DNA of 50,583 bases from Novosphingobium rosa NBRC 15208 (GCF_001598555.1 NZ_BCZE01000060.1:1-50583); one strand, 5' to 3'. Shown: positions 39,904 to 49,257, counted from the stretch's first letter. The notes: a model not told the origin generated them from the letters alone. Numbers and translations are program-made.

Positions 39904-40614
39904 ATGTTTGGTTTTCTGAAGCGCCTGTTCTCGGGCTGGGGCAAAAGCGCCGAAACGCCGGAGGAATACACGCCGGAGCCTTTCGCGCCTTCTCCGGTTG
40001 CGCCTGAACCTGTCGCGGTCAAGCCGGTCGCTGTTGAACCCGTCACCATTGAGCCGGTCATCGTCACCCCGGTGGAGGCCCAGCCGGTCATCCCCGCGCC
40101 GATGGCTCCGGAGCCGGTGGTCATCGCCCAGCCCTCGCCCAACCCTGCCGCGCCCGAACCTGCCGCCCCCGAACCCTATCTGCCCGAGCCTGTGGCGCCC
40201 CCGCCCACCATGCTGCTGGGCGACGAGCCCCTGCTGCCCGGCGACACCGAAAGCTTCGGCATGGTGCAGAGCGTGGGCAATCCCGACGCCTATATGATCG
40301 GCCTGATCGGCGAGCAGGACCATGCCGCGGCCGTTCAGGGCCTGCGCCCCGGCCTGCCTGTCTCGCTGGAGCTGGAGGCCGACAATCCGCATGACAATGC
40401 CGCTATCGCCGCTGTCGATCTGCATGGCCGCGTGATCGGCTATGTCGGGCATGACAGCTGGCTGCGTGAGGCGATCTATGGCTCGGGCGTGGGCTTCAAG
40501 GCCCGGGTGCTGGCCGTGGAAATGGGCTCGCGCGGCTTTCGCGAGGTGGTGCTGGAGGTCGAGCCCAGCGAGGAACCCCTGCGCGAAAGGCGCTATCAGC
40601 CGCCCCGGACCTGA
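39904..40614 (+). CDS. Stand-alone HIRAN-domain protein with Pro/Val/Glu-rich stalk
   Basis: A 236-residue cytoplasmic protein. The N-terminus MFGFLKRLFSGWGKS is a short amphipathic segment. Residues about 20-100 are a disordered stalk of repeated PEP/EPV units (PVAVKPVAVEPVTIEPV). The C-terminal about 110 residues form a HIRAN-like domain (SLELEADNPHDNAAIAAV, GRVIGYVGHDSWLREAI, FKARVLAVEMGSRGFREVVLEV). HIRAN binds single-stranded 3' DNA ends in eukaryotic HLTF; bacterial stand-alone forms are uncharacterised. The gene is monocistronic. The stalk may tether the domain to a membrane or protein partner; this is inference. Confidence 0.75.
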   Translation: MFGFLKRLFSGWGKSAETPEEYTPEPFAPSPVAPEPVAVKPVAVEPVTIEPVIVTPVEAQPVIPAPMAPEPVVIAQPSPNPAAPEPAAPEPYLPEPVAPPPTMLLGDEPLLPGDTESFGMVQSVGNPDAYMIGLIGEQDHAAAVQGLRPGLPVSLELEADNPHDNAAIAAVDLHGRVIGYVGHDSWLREAIYGSGVGFKARVLAVEMGSRGFREVVLEVEPSEEPLRERRYQPPRT

Positions 40615-40649
40615 AACGAGGCCTGATCTGAAACAAGGTCCGACCTTAA

Positions 40650-41426
40650 TCAGCCCTTGCCGTTCATCTCCATCAGCCAGATCCGCGCGGCGGCTTCCTC
40701 GTCCGCGGGGAAATACCGCAAGTCCATGGTCAGCAGCGGATCGGCCAGAGCGGCGACCCGCGCCATCCAGTCCGGCCCGCCCACCAGCGCATAACGCGCG
40801 ACATGCCGCAGCAGCGACAGCTTGAGCTCCACATATTTGGGATTGAGCAACAGGGCCGGATCGAAACCCTCATAGTGGTGGACCTTGGCCAGCAGGCGCA
40901 GCGACCGTCCCTCGCCGCCCAGCCGCACGATTGTGTCGGCCAGCGCGTCCACCGCTTGCGGGGTGATGCGCCCGTTGAGTTCGATGGTGATGATCCCCTG
41001 CCCATCGGCCCCTGTCACCTGCAAAGCCGGTGGCTGCGGATCGCTGACATCGCCCCGCGCCCATGCCAGCGCATGGTCGCGCTGCCCGGGGCGATAGACG
41101 TGATAGGTCACAAAGGGCAGCAACGCGCTTTCAATGCGCGAGGCCGCGCGCACCCAGCTCTGATCGCTGACGATCGCCACCCGCCCGAACTGGTGCAGTT
41201 TCGTGAGATAGCGCAGCCCATGGCGCAGATCGCTCAGCCATGCATCGGCGGGCATGCCGGTGAAGTTGCGCACCTCCACAAAGAGATGCACCTTCCCGCC
41301 CCGCGCGAAAGCGGCATCGAGCAGGCCCATCGCCCGATCGACATCCTCCTTCTCCAGCCCGCCCTCGATGGTGAGGGCGATCACATCCGCAGGCAGATCA
41401 CCGGTTCCGGGGGTTTCGCTCAGCAT
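40650..41426 (-). CDS. SpoIIAA-like (STAS-fold) protein with two tandem domains
   Basis: A 258-residue protein made of two SpoIIAA-like units (pfam11964 type). The first covers about residues 10-125 (VIALTIEGGLEKEDVDRAMGLLD, VHLFVEVRNFTGMPADAWLSDLRHGL, VAIVSDQSWVRAAS). The second covers about 140-255 (IITIELNGRITPQAVDALADTIV, LRLLAKVHHYEGF, YALVGGPDWMARVAAL). ATG 41426 has AAGGTGTGAG just upstream; a GTG six codons earlier is the alternative. These proteins bind lipids or act as stress-induced modifiers; no function is assigned. It is separated by 82 nt from the following minus-strand gene upstream. Confidence 0.8.
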   Translation of the reverse strand: MLSETPGTGDLPADVIALTIEGGLEKEDVDRAMGLLDAAFARGGKVHLFVEVRNFTGMPADAWLSDLRHGLRYLTKLHQFGRVAIVSDQSWVRAASRIESALLPFVTYHVYRPGQRDHALAWARGDVSDPQPPALQVTGADGQGIITIELNGRITPQAVDALADTIVRLGGEGRSLRLLAKVHHYEGFDPALLLNPKYVELKLSLLRHVARYALVGGPDWMARVAALADPLLTMDLRYFPADEEAAARIWLMEMNGKG

Positions 41427-41508
41427 CGTCTCACACCTTTTCACGCAGCGCCTGAGTCAGGAGGCGATGGTGAGCGCACAAGTTCCCCCGCGCAACAGCA
41501 ACCCGCGC

Positions 41509-44349
41509 CTACCAGCGCAGGCCGAAGCTGGCGTAGAACTGATCGATGGCCGGAAACAGCAGCCGCGCCGCCGCCAGATCGCGCCTGGCCGCCTCGGCGT
41601 CGCCCGCCTCGCGCTGGGCCAGAGCACGCAGGAAATAGTCGGCGGCATGGCCCGGGCGCAGATCGAGCGCCTGCGTGAAATCGGCCACGGCCTCCCGGCC
41701 ATGGTGCTGCCGCAGCTGAATCAGCCCCCGGCTGCCCAATGTTGGCGCGGTGCTGGTGCCGCCGATCTGGATCGCCCGGTTGCAATCGGCCAGCCCCGTG
41801 TCGAGATCGGTGTTCAGCAACCCCTTCACCCAGCAGCGATCCCCCAGCAGCCCGGGATTGCCCGGCCGCCGGGCCACCGCGGCATCGATCTCCGCCATGG
41901 CGCCCGCCTTGTCGCCGCGCCTTGCCAGCACCTCGGCCTTGCGGGCGTGGTAGAAGGGCTCCTTCTCGCCGGGGTTGGTCAGCAGGCCGTTGAGCCGGTC
42001 CAGCGCCTCGTCAACGCCCCCGGCCCAGGCCTGCACATAGGAGAGGCGGTTGAGCGTGGCCTGATCGGCAGGATCGAGATCATAGGCCGCCTTGAGATCG
42101 GCCACCGAATGCACCTTGTCGCCCAGCAGTTCATAGAGCGTCGCGCGCTGGAGATAGAGCTGCCTGTCGCCCTTCAGCTCCAGCGCCTTGTCCAGATCGG
42201 CGATGGCCTTCTGCCGTTCGAGGATTTCGCCATAGAAGGCGGCGCGCAGGCGATAGCGCTCGGCATCATCGGGCTTTTCGGCGATCCATGCCGCCAGATT
42301 GGCCTGGGTGGCATCGAAAAGATGGTCGCGCTTGGCCGCCTCGACATTCTGCCAGGGCGCGGGATAGCCCGCATCGGTGCGCAGGCGCGGCATGCGGGCG
42401 ATGAAATCGGCATCGGCGCGGCGCATGGCGGGGATCTCGGCGGCGGGCATTTCGCCCCCGCTGCGCAGATTTTCCAGCGTCAGGCGCCACACGCCGTCCT
42501 TCAGTTCGGCATGGACGCGGCTGCTGCCGCCCATCGGCAGGCTGCGCTGCTGATCGCCCTCGCCGGGCATGAAGATGCCCTGCCCGCCGCGCGGCAGCTG
42601 GAACGTCTCAACCGTCACGCCATGCTGCGGATGCCCCAGCGCGACGGGGATGGTCTGCCAGATCGACCGGCTGCGATCCGGATAGGACGAGGCCACCACC
42701 AGCTTGGGATCGAAGCTGTAGCGGTTGTCGGCCCGCGTCCAGTCGGAGAGGACCACGCCATTGGCGGTGATGGTGCCCTCGCCGGTCTGCGGATCATAGA
42801 CAAGCTGCGGCTGCACGAACATGCGCCGCCCGCCCGCCGAGGCGCTGGCCAGCACCGCGCGCAGCACCGTGGCCTTGCCCTCGGCATCCAGATTGCCCAG
42901 CCCCGCGCTGATCTGCCCGATCGCCGAGCCGCGCAGCGCCAGCGAGACGCGGAAGGGCGCCATCAGCCCCACCCCGGCGCGCAAATCGACATCGTAATGC
43001 ACCTCGGCATTGGGGCGGGCGGGCGGATGCAAGGGGGCCTGCAACAAGTCGGCGCTGCCATTGGCGCGCACCGGCAGCACCCAGCCATAGGCGGGCACAT
43101 CGTCGAGATCGGCCTCACGCGTGCCCAGCCCGGTGCCGTCCAGCCACAGCACTTTGCCGCCGACATGGGCCAGCACCATCACATGGTCGAACGCCGCCAT
43201 GGAGGGCAGGCTGTCATGCACGCGGTCGCCATGGCTCAGACTGGCCATGGCGGGCTCGGCCTCGATGCCCAGCCTGTGGAGCACCGCCAGCAACAGCAGC
43301 GTCTTGGCCTTGCAATCGCCATAGCGCAGGGCCCAGGTCTTCTCGACCGGCTGGGGCGTGTAATTGCCGCCGCTCATCGTCACCGCGAAATAGCGGATCT
43401 TGTCCTGCACCAGCTGCAGCGCCAGAGCGGTGCGGCGGCGCGGATCGGGGCTGGCCGCCGCGATGCGCGCGATCTCCTGATCCAGATCGCCACCCTTCGT
43501 GATCGCGGCGGCGGGCGCGTCCACCCGGTAGAGCGGGGCCATCACCTTGCTGACATCGCCCCAACCGGCAAAATCGGAGAAATAGGCCACCGCCTGGCGC
43601 TCGAACCGGGCCGGGGCCTGAGGGGCAAGATCGGGCTGCCGGGCCACGGGCAGCGTGACCTGCCATTCATGCCAGCCCGGGCGCGTGCTTTCGGTGGGGG
43701 TGACGCCATCGAGATCGGTCTTCCAGCGGACCTTATCGGCATCGCTCCACAGCACCCGCACCCGCCCGAAGCCGAGCTGCACCGGCTGGGCCAGCAATTT
43801 GGCCCCGGTGCTGATATGGCCCTGAAGCGCGGCATCCTTCGATGTCACCGAAAAACGCGTTTCGATGACATCGCCGACCTGCAGCCCTTCCAGCGAGAGC
43901 GTGGCGGTCAGCGTGCCATCCAGCTGGAGCGATTCCAGCTTCTGCTCGCGGCGCAGCACGGTGTAGCGCGCGCCGGTGGCCAGCACGTCGATCGGCTTGC
44001 CGCCGCGCAGGATCGTCACGCTGTGGACGATCAGATCGCCATGTTCGGGCGCCCAGTTCAGCGTCAGCGTGCCCGCGCGCTGCAGGCCTTCGGGCGTGGC
44101 GACACGCACGGCGGTGGCGGCATAGGTCCAGACCTCGCCATGGCTGATGCGCTGCTGCTCGTCGAAGAGGCGCAAGGTGGACTGGCCCGCCCCGCTGGCC
44201 GCGGCGGCCTCCTGAGGCGTGGCGATCACCCAGTCGGGCGCGGGCTGATAGAGCGGCTGGTCCCCGGCCCAGGCGGGCGCGGCGGCGGAGGTCAACAGGG
44301 CAGTCAACAAGGCAGTGGGGATCGAAAGGCGCGCAGGGGGGAATCGCAT
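41509..44349 (-). CDS. Exported DUF3857-transglutaminase-TPR protein
   Basis: A 946-residue exported protein. MRFPPARLSIPTALLTALLTSAAAPAWA is a Sec signal, giving ATG 44349. The first about 240 residues match DUF3857 (HGEVWTYAATAVRVATPEGLQRAG, VIETRFSVTS). A transglutaminase-like core follows: Cys346 in RYGDCKAKTLLL, His in AFDHVMVLAHV and Asp in LWLDGTG. A beta-rich DUF3858-type segment comes next. The last about 300 residues are TPR repeats (AAFYGEILERQKAIADLDKALEL, YDLDPADQATLNRL). Such proteins occur in the periplasm of Gram-negative bacteria; a peptide or polyamine cross-linking or protease role is assumed but unproven. Confidence 0.88.
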   Translation of the reverse strand: MRFPPARLSIPTALLTALLTSAAAPAWAGDQPLYQPAPDWVIATPQEAAAASGAGQSTLRLFDEQQRISHGEVWTYAATAVRVATPEGLQRAGTLTLNWAPEHGDLIVHSVTILRGGKPIDVLATGARYTVLRREQKLESLQLDGTLTATLSLEGLQVGDVIETRFSVTSKDAALQGHISTGAKLLAQPVQLGFGRVRVLWSDADKVRWKTDLDGVTPTESTRPGWHEWQVTLPVARQPDLAPQAPARFERQAVAYFSDFAGWGDVSKVMAPLYRVDAPAAAITKGGDLDQEIARIAAASPDPRRRTALALQLVQDKIRYFAVTMSGGNYTPQPVEKTWALRYGDCKAKTLLLLAVLHRLGIEAEPAMASLSHGDRVHDSLPSMAAFDHVMVLAHVGGKVLWLDGTGLGTREADLDDVPAYGWVLPVRANGSADLLQAPLHPPARPNAEVHYDVDLRAGVGLMAPFRVSLALRGSAIGQISAGLGNLDAEGKATVLRAVLASASAGGRRMFVQPQLVYDPQTGEGTITANGVVLSDWTRADNRYSFDPKLVVASSYPDRSRSIWQTIPVALGHPQHGVTVETFQLPRGGQGIFMPGEGDQQRSLPMGGSSRVHAELKDGVWRLTLENLRSGGEMPAAEIPAMRRADADFIARMPRLRTDAGYPAPWQNVEAAKRDHLFDATQANLAAWIAEKPDDAERYRLRAAFYGEILERQKAIADLDKALELKGDRQLYLQRATLYELLGDKVHSVADLKAAYDLDPADQATLNRLSYVQAWAGGVDEALDRLNGLLTNPGEKEPFYHARKAEVLARRGDKAGAMAEIDAAVARRPGNPGLLGDRCWVKGLLNTDLDTGLADCNRAIQIGGTSTAPTLGSRGLIQLRQHHGREAVADFTQALDLRPGHAADYFLRALAQREAGDAEAARRDLAAARLLFPAIDQFYASFGLRW

Positions 44350-44542
44350 CACGGTCTCTCCGGGGCATGGCAAGCAGGCCACCCCGGCGGCCGACCTATC
44401 CCGCGCCGGAGATCATCGCATTTTCGGATAAGTTTCAAGCCCTTTTGCCTTAGGTATCCTTGCATAGGCGGCGGCGCCCACCGGCCTCTCGCGCCGGCGG
44501 GCGAGGCATGGCATGATGGCGGGGAACAAGAAGGACAGGGCC

Positions 44543-45082
44543 ATGATCCGCGCGATCCTGAAAATGGGCGATCCGCGCCTGCTGCGCGTCGCCAGACCGG
44601 TGGAGGATCTGCAGGATCCCCAGCTGCGGGCGATCATCGCGGATATGTTCGACACGATGCATGCCACCCATGGCGTGGGTCTGGCCGCGCCGCAGATCGG
44701 GGTGGACCTGCGCCTGATGATCTTCGGCTTCACGGCCAGTCCGCGCTATCCCGAGGCCGAGCCGGTGCCCGTCACCACGCTGATCAACCCCTGGCTGGAG
44801 ATCCTGACCGAAGAGACCGAGGATGGCTGGGAGGGCTGCCTTTCGGTGCCCGGCATGCGCGGCACGGTGCCGCGTTTCACCCATATCCGCTATGGCGGCA
44901 CGCTGGAGGATGGCACCACGCTGACGCGTGAGGCGCATGGTTTCCACGCCCGCCTCTTCCAGCATGAGTTCGATCATCTCGACGGCATTCTCTACCCGCA
45001 GCGGATCAGGGACATGACCCGCTTCGGCTTTATCGAGGCGCTCTTCCCGGACAGTCCGCTGGCCGCTCTGGAAGCGGATTGA
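44543..45082 (+). CDS. def: Peptide deformylase
   Basis: A 179-residue deformylase with all three motifs: GVGLAAPQIG (44-53), EGCLSVPG with metal ligand Cys99, and QHEFDHLDG with His141, Glu142 and His145. It removes the formyl group from nascent N-termini. ATG 44543 has AAGGACAGGG upstream; an earlier in-frame ATG at 44513 adds ten non-family residues. It is not next to fmt, the usual partner of the housekeeping copy, so it could be a second deformylase. It diverges from the transglutaminase-TPR gene with a 193-nt gap. Confidence 0.95.
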   Translation: MIRAILKMGDPRLLRVARPVEDLQDPQLRAIIADMFDTMHATHGVGLAAPQIGVDLRLMIFGFTASPRYPEAEPVPVTTLINPWLEILTEETEDGWEGCLSVPGMRGTVPRFTHIRYGGTLEDGTTLTREAHGFHARLFQHEFDHLDGILYPQRIRDMTRFGFIEALFPDSPLAALEAD

Positions 45083-45219
45083 AGGCCATCCGGGCCTAAA
45101 ACGCGGCTTATGAGTTTTTCTCAACCGACGCGCTCGCGCCGGGCGAACCGGCCTGAACCCTCGCCTTCCCCACCATGACCTAGCGATCCTTGCCCCATGG
45201 CAAAAAAAACTCTCGTGAC

Positions 45220-45233
45220 AATAATCTATTATT
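45220..45233. promoter_or_regulatory. AT-rich palindrome upstream of the second TonB receptor
   Basis: AATAATCTATTATT is a perfect dyad (AATAAT-ct-ATTATT) 47 nt before the receptor ATG, in a 197-nt gap much richer in AT than the genes. It could be an operator, possibly iron-related, but it does not match a known consensus closely. Confidence 0.35.
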
Positions 45234-45279
45234 CCTATCACCAAGGTATGGTATTTGTGCACTGGGGTTTCGCATCATC

Positions 45280-47949
45280 ATGGTATCATCATTGTTCACG
45301 GCCCGGCCTTTCGCAGGCACACGGGCGGGCCGTCATGCCCGGCGACCATCGTCCTTTCTGATCGGCGTCGGACTCTTCGCCCTGGCCGCCGGGGCGGCGC
45401 ATGCCGAGGATGCCCCGGCTCCGGCCTCCGCCGCCGATCCTGCCGCCGCCGTTGAGGGCAATGGCGAGACCATCGTCGTCACCGGCAGCCATGGCGCGGC
45501 GCGGGCGGCGGAAAAGAGCCTGGTGCCGATTTCCGTCGCCAGCCTCGATGACCTCGCCCGCTCGGGCAAGCAGAACCTGCGCGATGCGCTGGCCGAGGTG
45601 TTGCCCTCCTATCAGGTGCAGGCGGGCGGCTATCAGGGCCAGCAGGGCGCGGGCGTGCGCGGGGCAAGGCTGCGCGGGCTGGATGCCAAGGACACGCTGA
45701 TCTTGGTCAATGGGGTGCGGCGGCATACCTCCTCGCTGCTGGTGGGCGGAGCCTCGCCCACCGATCTCGATCTGATCCCTTCCAACGCCATCGAGCGGAT
45801 CGAGGTGCTGGGCGATGGCGCGGCCTCGCTCTATGGCTCGGACGCCATTGCCGGGGTCATCAACATCATCCTGAAAAAGACCGCGCAGACCGGCGGCGGC
45901 TTCAGCGTCTATCTCGGGCAATATGGCCAGAGCGTGGGCGATCAGGCAGACCTCTATGGCCGCACCAAGAATGTGCAGTTCCATCAGGGCTTCAAGCTGG
46001 ATGACGCGGGCAGCTTCATCAACGTCAGCGCCAACGCCCAGCTGCAGGATGGCACCAACATCTATCCCGGCTACAAGGCGGCCAACATCAATGACCGCAC
46101 CAGCCTGCTCTATCCGCTGCAGGCCAATGGCACGCTGGACCCGCGCGAAACCAGCCAGAGCCGCTATCGCCAGATCATCGGCCTGCCGGCATCGCGCACC
46201 TATTCCTTCGCCGCCAACAGCGAGATCGCGCTCAATTCCGATCTCACCTTCTACAGCAACGCCACCTATGCCTGGCGCTATTCCTCGGGGCCGGGCTATT
46301 TCCGCACGGCATCGAACCAGTCGGTGGCGGCCAGCACCACGCCCAGCCCGCAAGACCCCTTCGCCAATGCGCCCTACACCAGCGGCGCGCTGGTCTTCCC
46401 CGATGGCTATCTGCCCCGCTTCGACGATCAGGAAAGCGACTTCCAGTTCGTGGCGGGGCTGAAGGGCACGCTCTCGGGCTGGGACTGGAATCTGAGCAGC
46501 GGCTATGGCAGCGATCACGCCCGCATCTTCACCAAGAACAGCATCAACGTCTCGGCAGGGCCCGCCAACTGGGGCCAGCGCGATTTCTACGATGGCGCGC
46601 AGACCGATGGCCAGTTGCTGACCCAGCTGGCCCTGTCCAAGAAGTTCGACCACGGGTTGTTCGGGCGCGCGCTGAATGTCTCGGCGGGGGTCGAGCATCG
46701 CTATGACCGCTTCACCAAGACGGCGGGCGAGTATCTCTCCTATTACGCGGGGCCATGGGTGTGGCCGGCGGGCACGGGCAATGCGGGGGTGCATCCCAAT
46801 CTGGGCGCTCAGGGCATGTCGGGCAACACGCCCGATTCAGCGGGGGCATGGGGGCGCAACAACATCGCGGCCTATGTGGAGCTCAACCAGCAGCTGACCG
46901 ACAAATGGACCGTCGATCTGGCCGGGCGCTATGAATATTTCACCGATTTCGGCAGCGCGCCCTCGGGCCAGATTTCCACGCGTTACGAATTCAGCCCGGC
47001 CTTTGCTGTTCGCGGCAGCTTCGGCAATGGCTTTTCCGCGCCCACCTTGTTGCAGTCGCATAATGCCACGCAGGCGGGCTCCTATTCGGTGGACAGCAAT
47101 CCGGCCAACCCCACCTATGGGCAGTATATCCAGCAATACACCGTCACCACCAACGCCGATCAGGCGACCGGCAAGGCCACGGGCATCCAGCCGTTGAAGC
47201 CCGAGCACAGCCTCAACGCCAGCGCGGGCTTTGTGCTGAAACCCTTCGCGCATACCACGCTGACGCTGGACGGCTATCTGATCGACATCCGCAACCGCAT
47301 CGTTTCGGCCACCGCCAATGTGACGAATGGCTCAGCGCTCTACAATCTGCTGATCAATCAGGGCATCTACAATGTCACCAGCATCGCCTTCAATCTTAAT
47401 GGCGCGCATACCTTCACCAAGGGCTTCGACCTGCGGCTGGAGCACAGCGACGAGCTGGGCAAGGCGGGCACGCTGCACTGGACGCTGACCAGCAATGAGA
47501 ATGTCACCACGGTGAAGAACTATTCGCCGCTGCCCGCCGTTCTGGGCACGGCCAGCGCCGGCACCTTGCGGGTGTTGCAAGGCCAGTTCACCAGCTATTA
47601 CCCCAAGAACATCACATCGCTGGCGCTGCGCTGGGAGGTGGGCAAGCTCAACGCCTGGGTGAAGGAAACGCGCTGGAGCTCCACCACCTATCTGGGCACC
47701 ACGGCGGCGCTGGACCAGCATCAGGCCGCAGCCTTCACCACCGATGCCAGCCTGAGCTACGACTTCACCCCGCAAATCCGCTTTACGGTGGGCGGCAACA
47801 ATGTGTTCAACAAGCGGCCCGACCGGCTGTCTTCGGCGGCGCAGGCCTTGCAGTTTATCTCGGCGACAGCGGTGGCGCCGTATAATTCCTATGCCGCCTT
47901 CGGGCAGGATGGCAGCTATTACTATGGCCGCCTCGATTTCAAATGGTGA
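45280..47949 (+). CDS. TonB-dependent outer-membrane receptor (large)
   Basis: An 889-residue receptor. ATG 45280 gives a signal peptide (SSFLIGVGLFALAAGAAHA). The TonB-box region is GNGETIVVTGSHGAARA. The plug motifs are GVRGARLRGLDAKDTLILVNGVRRH and NAIERIEVLGDGAASLYGSDAIAGVINIILKK (read in blocks). The barrel ends in YYYGRLDFKW with an aromatic C-terminus for BAM insertion. The family is the large sphingomonad/Caulobacter type often importing plant-derived compounds. It lies next to the convergent pobA gene, so an aromatic ligand is possible, but there is no operon link. The ribosome site is weak. Confidence 0.92.
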   Translation: MVSSLFTARPFAGTRAGRHARRPSSFLIGVGLFALAAGAAHAEDAPAPASAADPAAAVEGNGETIVVTGSHGAARAAEKSLVPISVASLDDLARSGKQNLRDALAEVLPSYQVQAGGYQGQQGAGVRGARLRGLDAKDTLILVNGVRRHTSSLLVGGASPTDLDLIPSNAIERIEVLGDGAASLYGSDAIAGVINIILKKTAQTGGGFSVYLGQYGQSVGDQADLYGRTKNVQFHQGFKLDDAGSFINVSANAQLQDGTNIYPGYKAANINDRTSLLYPLQANGTLDPRETSQSRYRQIIGLPASRTYSFAANSEIALNSDLTFYSNATYAWRYSSGPGYFRTASNQSVAASTTPSPQDPFANAPYTSGALVFPDGYLPRFDDQESDFQFVAGLKGTLSGWDWNLSSGYGSDHARIFTKNSINVSAGPANWGQRDFYDGAQTDGQLLTQLALSKKFDHGLFGRALNVSAGVEHRYDRFTKTAGEYLSYYAGPWVWPAGTGNAGVHPNLGAQGMSGNTPDSAGAWGRNNIAAYVELNQQLTDKWTVDLAGRYEYFTDFGSAPSGQISTRYEFSPAFAVRGSFGNGFSAPTLLQSHNATQAGSYSVDSNPANPTYGQYIQQYTVTTNADQATGKATGIQPLKPEHSLNASAGFVLKPFAHTTLTLDGYLIDIRNRIVSATANVTNGSALYNLLINQGIYNVTSIAFNLNGAHTFTKGFDLRLEHSDELGKAGTLHWTLTSNENVTTVKNYSPLPAVLGTASAGTLRVLQGQFTSYYPKNITSLALRWEVGKLNAWVKETRWSSTTYLGTTAALDQHQAAAFTTDASLSYDFTPQIRFTVGGNNVFNKRPDRLSSAAQALQFISATAVAPYNSYAAFGQDGSYYYGRLDFKW

Positions 47950-47955
47950 GGTGAT

Positions 47956-48080
47956 GGGGGCCATGCCCGGTGCATTTGACCCGATACTATCGGATCAAAT
48001 GCACCAGCTTTTTGTTGGTCACGTTTTCCGAGTCGTCGGGTGTTGTCACCCGACTTGAAAACGCTCCGGGCATGGCCCCC
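47956..48080. repeat. 125-bp nested inverted-repeat element
   Basis: Perfect 15-bp terminal inverted repeats (GGGGGCCATGCCCGG, 47956-47970; complement 48066-48080) enclose two strong hairpins. Hairpin 1: GTGCATTTGACCCGATA and its complement with one mismatch (47970-48004, 1-nt centre). Hairpin 2: CGTTTTC / GAAAACG (48022-48063) with inner GTCGGGTG / CACCCGAC (48035-48042 / 48047-48054). A small ACCA/TGGT pair lies between them. It lies in the gap between convergent genes and may act as a bidirectional terminator, but the architecture looks like a MITE or compound REP element. Confidence 0.85.
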
Positions 48081-48087
48081 AACCCGC

Positions 48088-49257
48088 CTACACCGGCAGG
48101 CCGACGTAATTTTCCGCAATCGAGGTCTGCGCCGCCTTGCTGGTGGAGATATAATCCAGCTCGGCCACCTGCATGGCGCGCTCGAAGGGGCCATCCTCGG
48201 GGAAGCGGTGCATCAGCTTGGTGAGCGACCAGCTGAACCGCTCCGCCTTCCACACGCGGGCCAGCGCCTTGTCGGAATAGCCCGCCACGCCCTCGCCATC
48301 CTGACGCTTGAAGAAAGCGGTCAGGGCCTGCGCGGCGTAATGCACATCGCTGGCGGCCAGATTGAGGCCCTTGGCACCGGTGGGCGGCACGATATGCGCG
48401 GCGTCTCCGCAGAGCAGCAGGCTGCCATGGCGCATCAGCCCGAAGACATAGGAGCGCAGCGGCGCGATTGATTTCTCGATCGAAGGCCCGCGCGTCATCC
48501 CCGCCGCCGCCTGAGGGCCAAGGCGGGTGGCCAGTTCGTCCCAGAGGCGGTCGTCGGACCAGTCCTCGACCTTTTCGGTCAGCGGCACATCGACGTAATA
48601 GCGGCTGCGCGTCGGGCTGCGCATGCTGGCCAGGGCGAAACCGCGCTCATGGTTGGCATAGATCAGCTCGTGATAGCAGGGCTTCACATCGGCCAGAATG
48701 CCCAGCCAGCCGAAGGGATAGACCCGCTCGAACTCTTGCGCCTTGCCGGCGGGAATGGCCTTGCGGCTGGGGCCGTGATAGCCATCGCAGCCCACGATAA
48801 AGCGCGCGTCCAGACGCTTTTGCGCACCATCCTGCGTGAAGGTCACATAGGGCGCATCGCTTTCCAGATCGTGCAGCGCCACATCGCCCGCCTGATAGAT
48901 CACCTCCAGCCCGCGCGCGGGGGCCGCTTCCATCAGGTCGCGGGTGATCTCGGTCTGGCCATAGACGGTCACATGCTTGCCCGTCAGATTGGCAATGTCG
49001 ATGCGGATCAGCCGCTCGCCATCGGCCAGGTTGAAGCCATCCTCCACCAGACCCTCGGCCTTCAGCCGTTGGTCCAGCCCCAGCCGCTGCATCAGGCTGA
49101 CGGTGATCTCTTCCAGCACGCCCGCGCGGATGCGGCCCAGCACATAATCGCCGCTCTGGCGCTCCAGCACGACGCAATCCACGCCCTCGGCCTTGAGCAG
49201 ATGGCCCAGCAACATACCGGCGGGCCCCGCGCCAATGATGGCGACCTGGGTCTTCAT
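48088..49257 (-). CDS. pobA: 4-hydroxybenzoate 3-monooxygenase PobA
   Basis: A 389-residue flavoprotein hydroxylase. The FAD motif GAGPAG lies at the N-terminus, followed by the NADPH-contact helix region ERQSGDYVLGRIRAGVLEE very close to the Pseudomonas enzyme. The middle has DARFIVGCDGYHGPSRK (DG motif) and the second FAD motif GDAAHIVPPTGAKGLNLAASD. It converts 4-hydroxybenzoate to protocatechuate. ATG 49257 has CAGGAGAGAGG upstream. It diverges from the AraC-type regulator (pobR), the standard arrangement. Ring-cleavage genes are not in the window. Confidence 0.96.
   Translation of the reverse strand: MKTQVAIIGAGPAGMLLGHLLKAEGVDCVVLERQSGDYVLGRIRAGVLEEITVSLMQRLGLDQRLKAEGLVEDGFNLADGERLIRIDIANLTGKHVTVYGQTEITRDLMEAAPARGLEVIYQAGDVALHDLESDAPYVTFTQDGAQKRLDARFIVGCDGYHGPSRKAIPAGKAQEFERVYPFGWLGILADVKPCYHELIYANHERGFALASMRSPTRSRYYVDVPLTEKVEDWSDDRLWDELATRLGPQAAAGMTRGPSIEKSIAPLRSYVFGLMRHGSLLLCGDAAHIVPPTGAKGLNLAASDVHYAAQALTAFFKRQDGEGVAGYSDKALARVWKAERFSWSLTKLMHRFPEDGPFERAMQVAELDYISTSKAAQTSIAENYVGLPV

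Noticed and set aside
39674..39919. 81-codon frame between the GST and HIRAN genes
   Set aside because: It contains the strong terminator hairpin and T-run and overlaps the HIRAN start. It has no ribosome site.
41254..44931. 1225-codon plus-strand frame across the transglutaminase-TPR gene
   Set aside because: It spans three genes on the other strand and in other frames, with no domain. The minus-strand gene has a signal peptide, catalytic residues and TPRs.
45289..46794. 501-codon minus-strand frame opposite the second TonB receptor
   Set aside because: Antisense shadow without family pattern.
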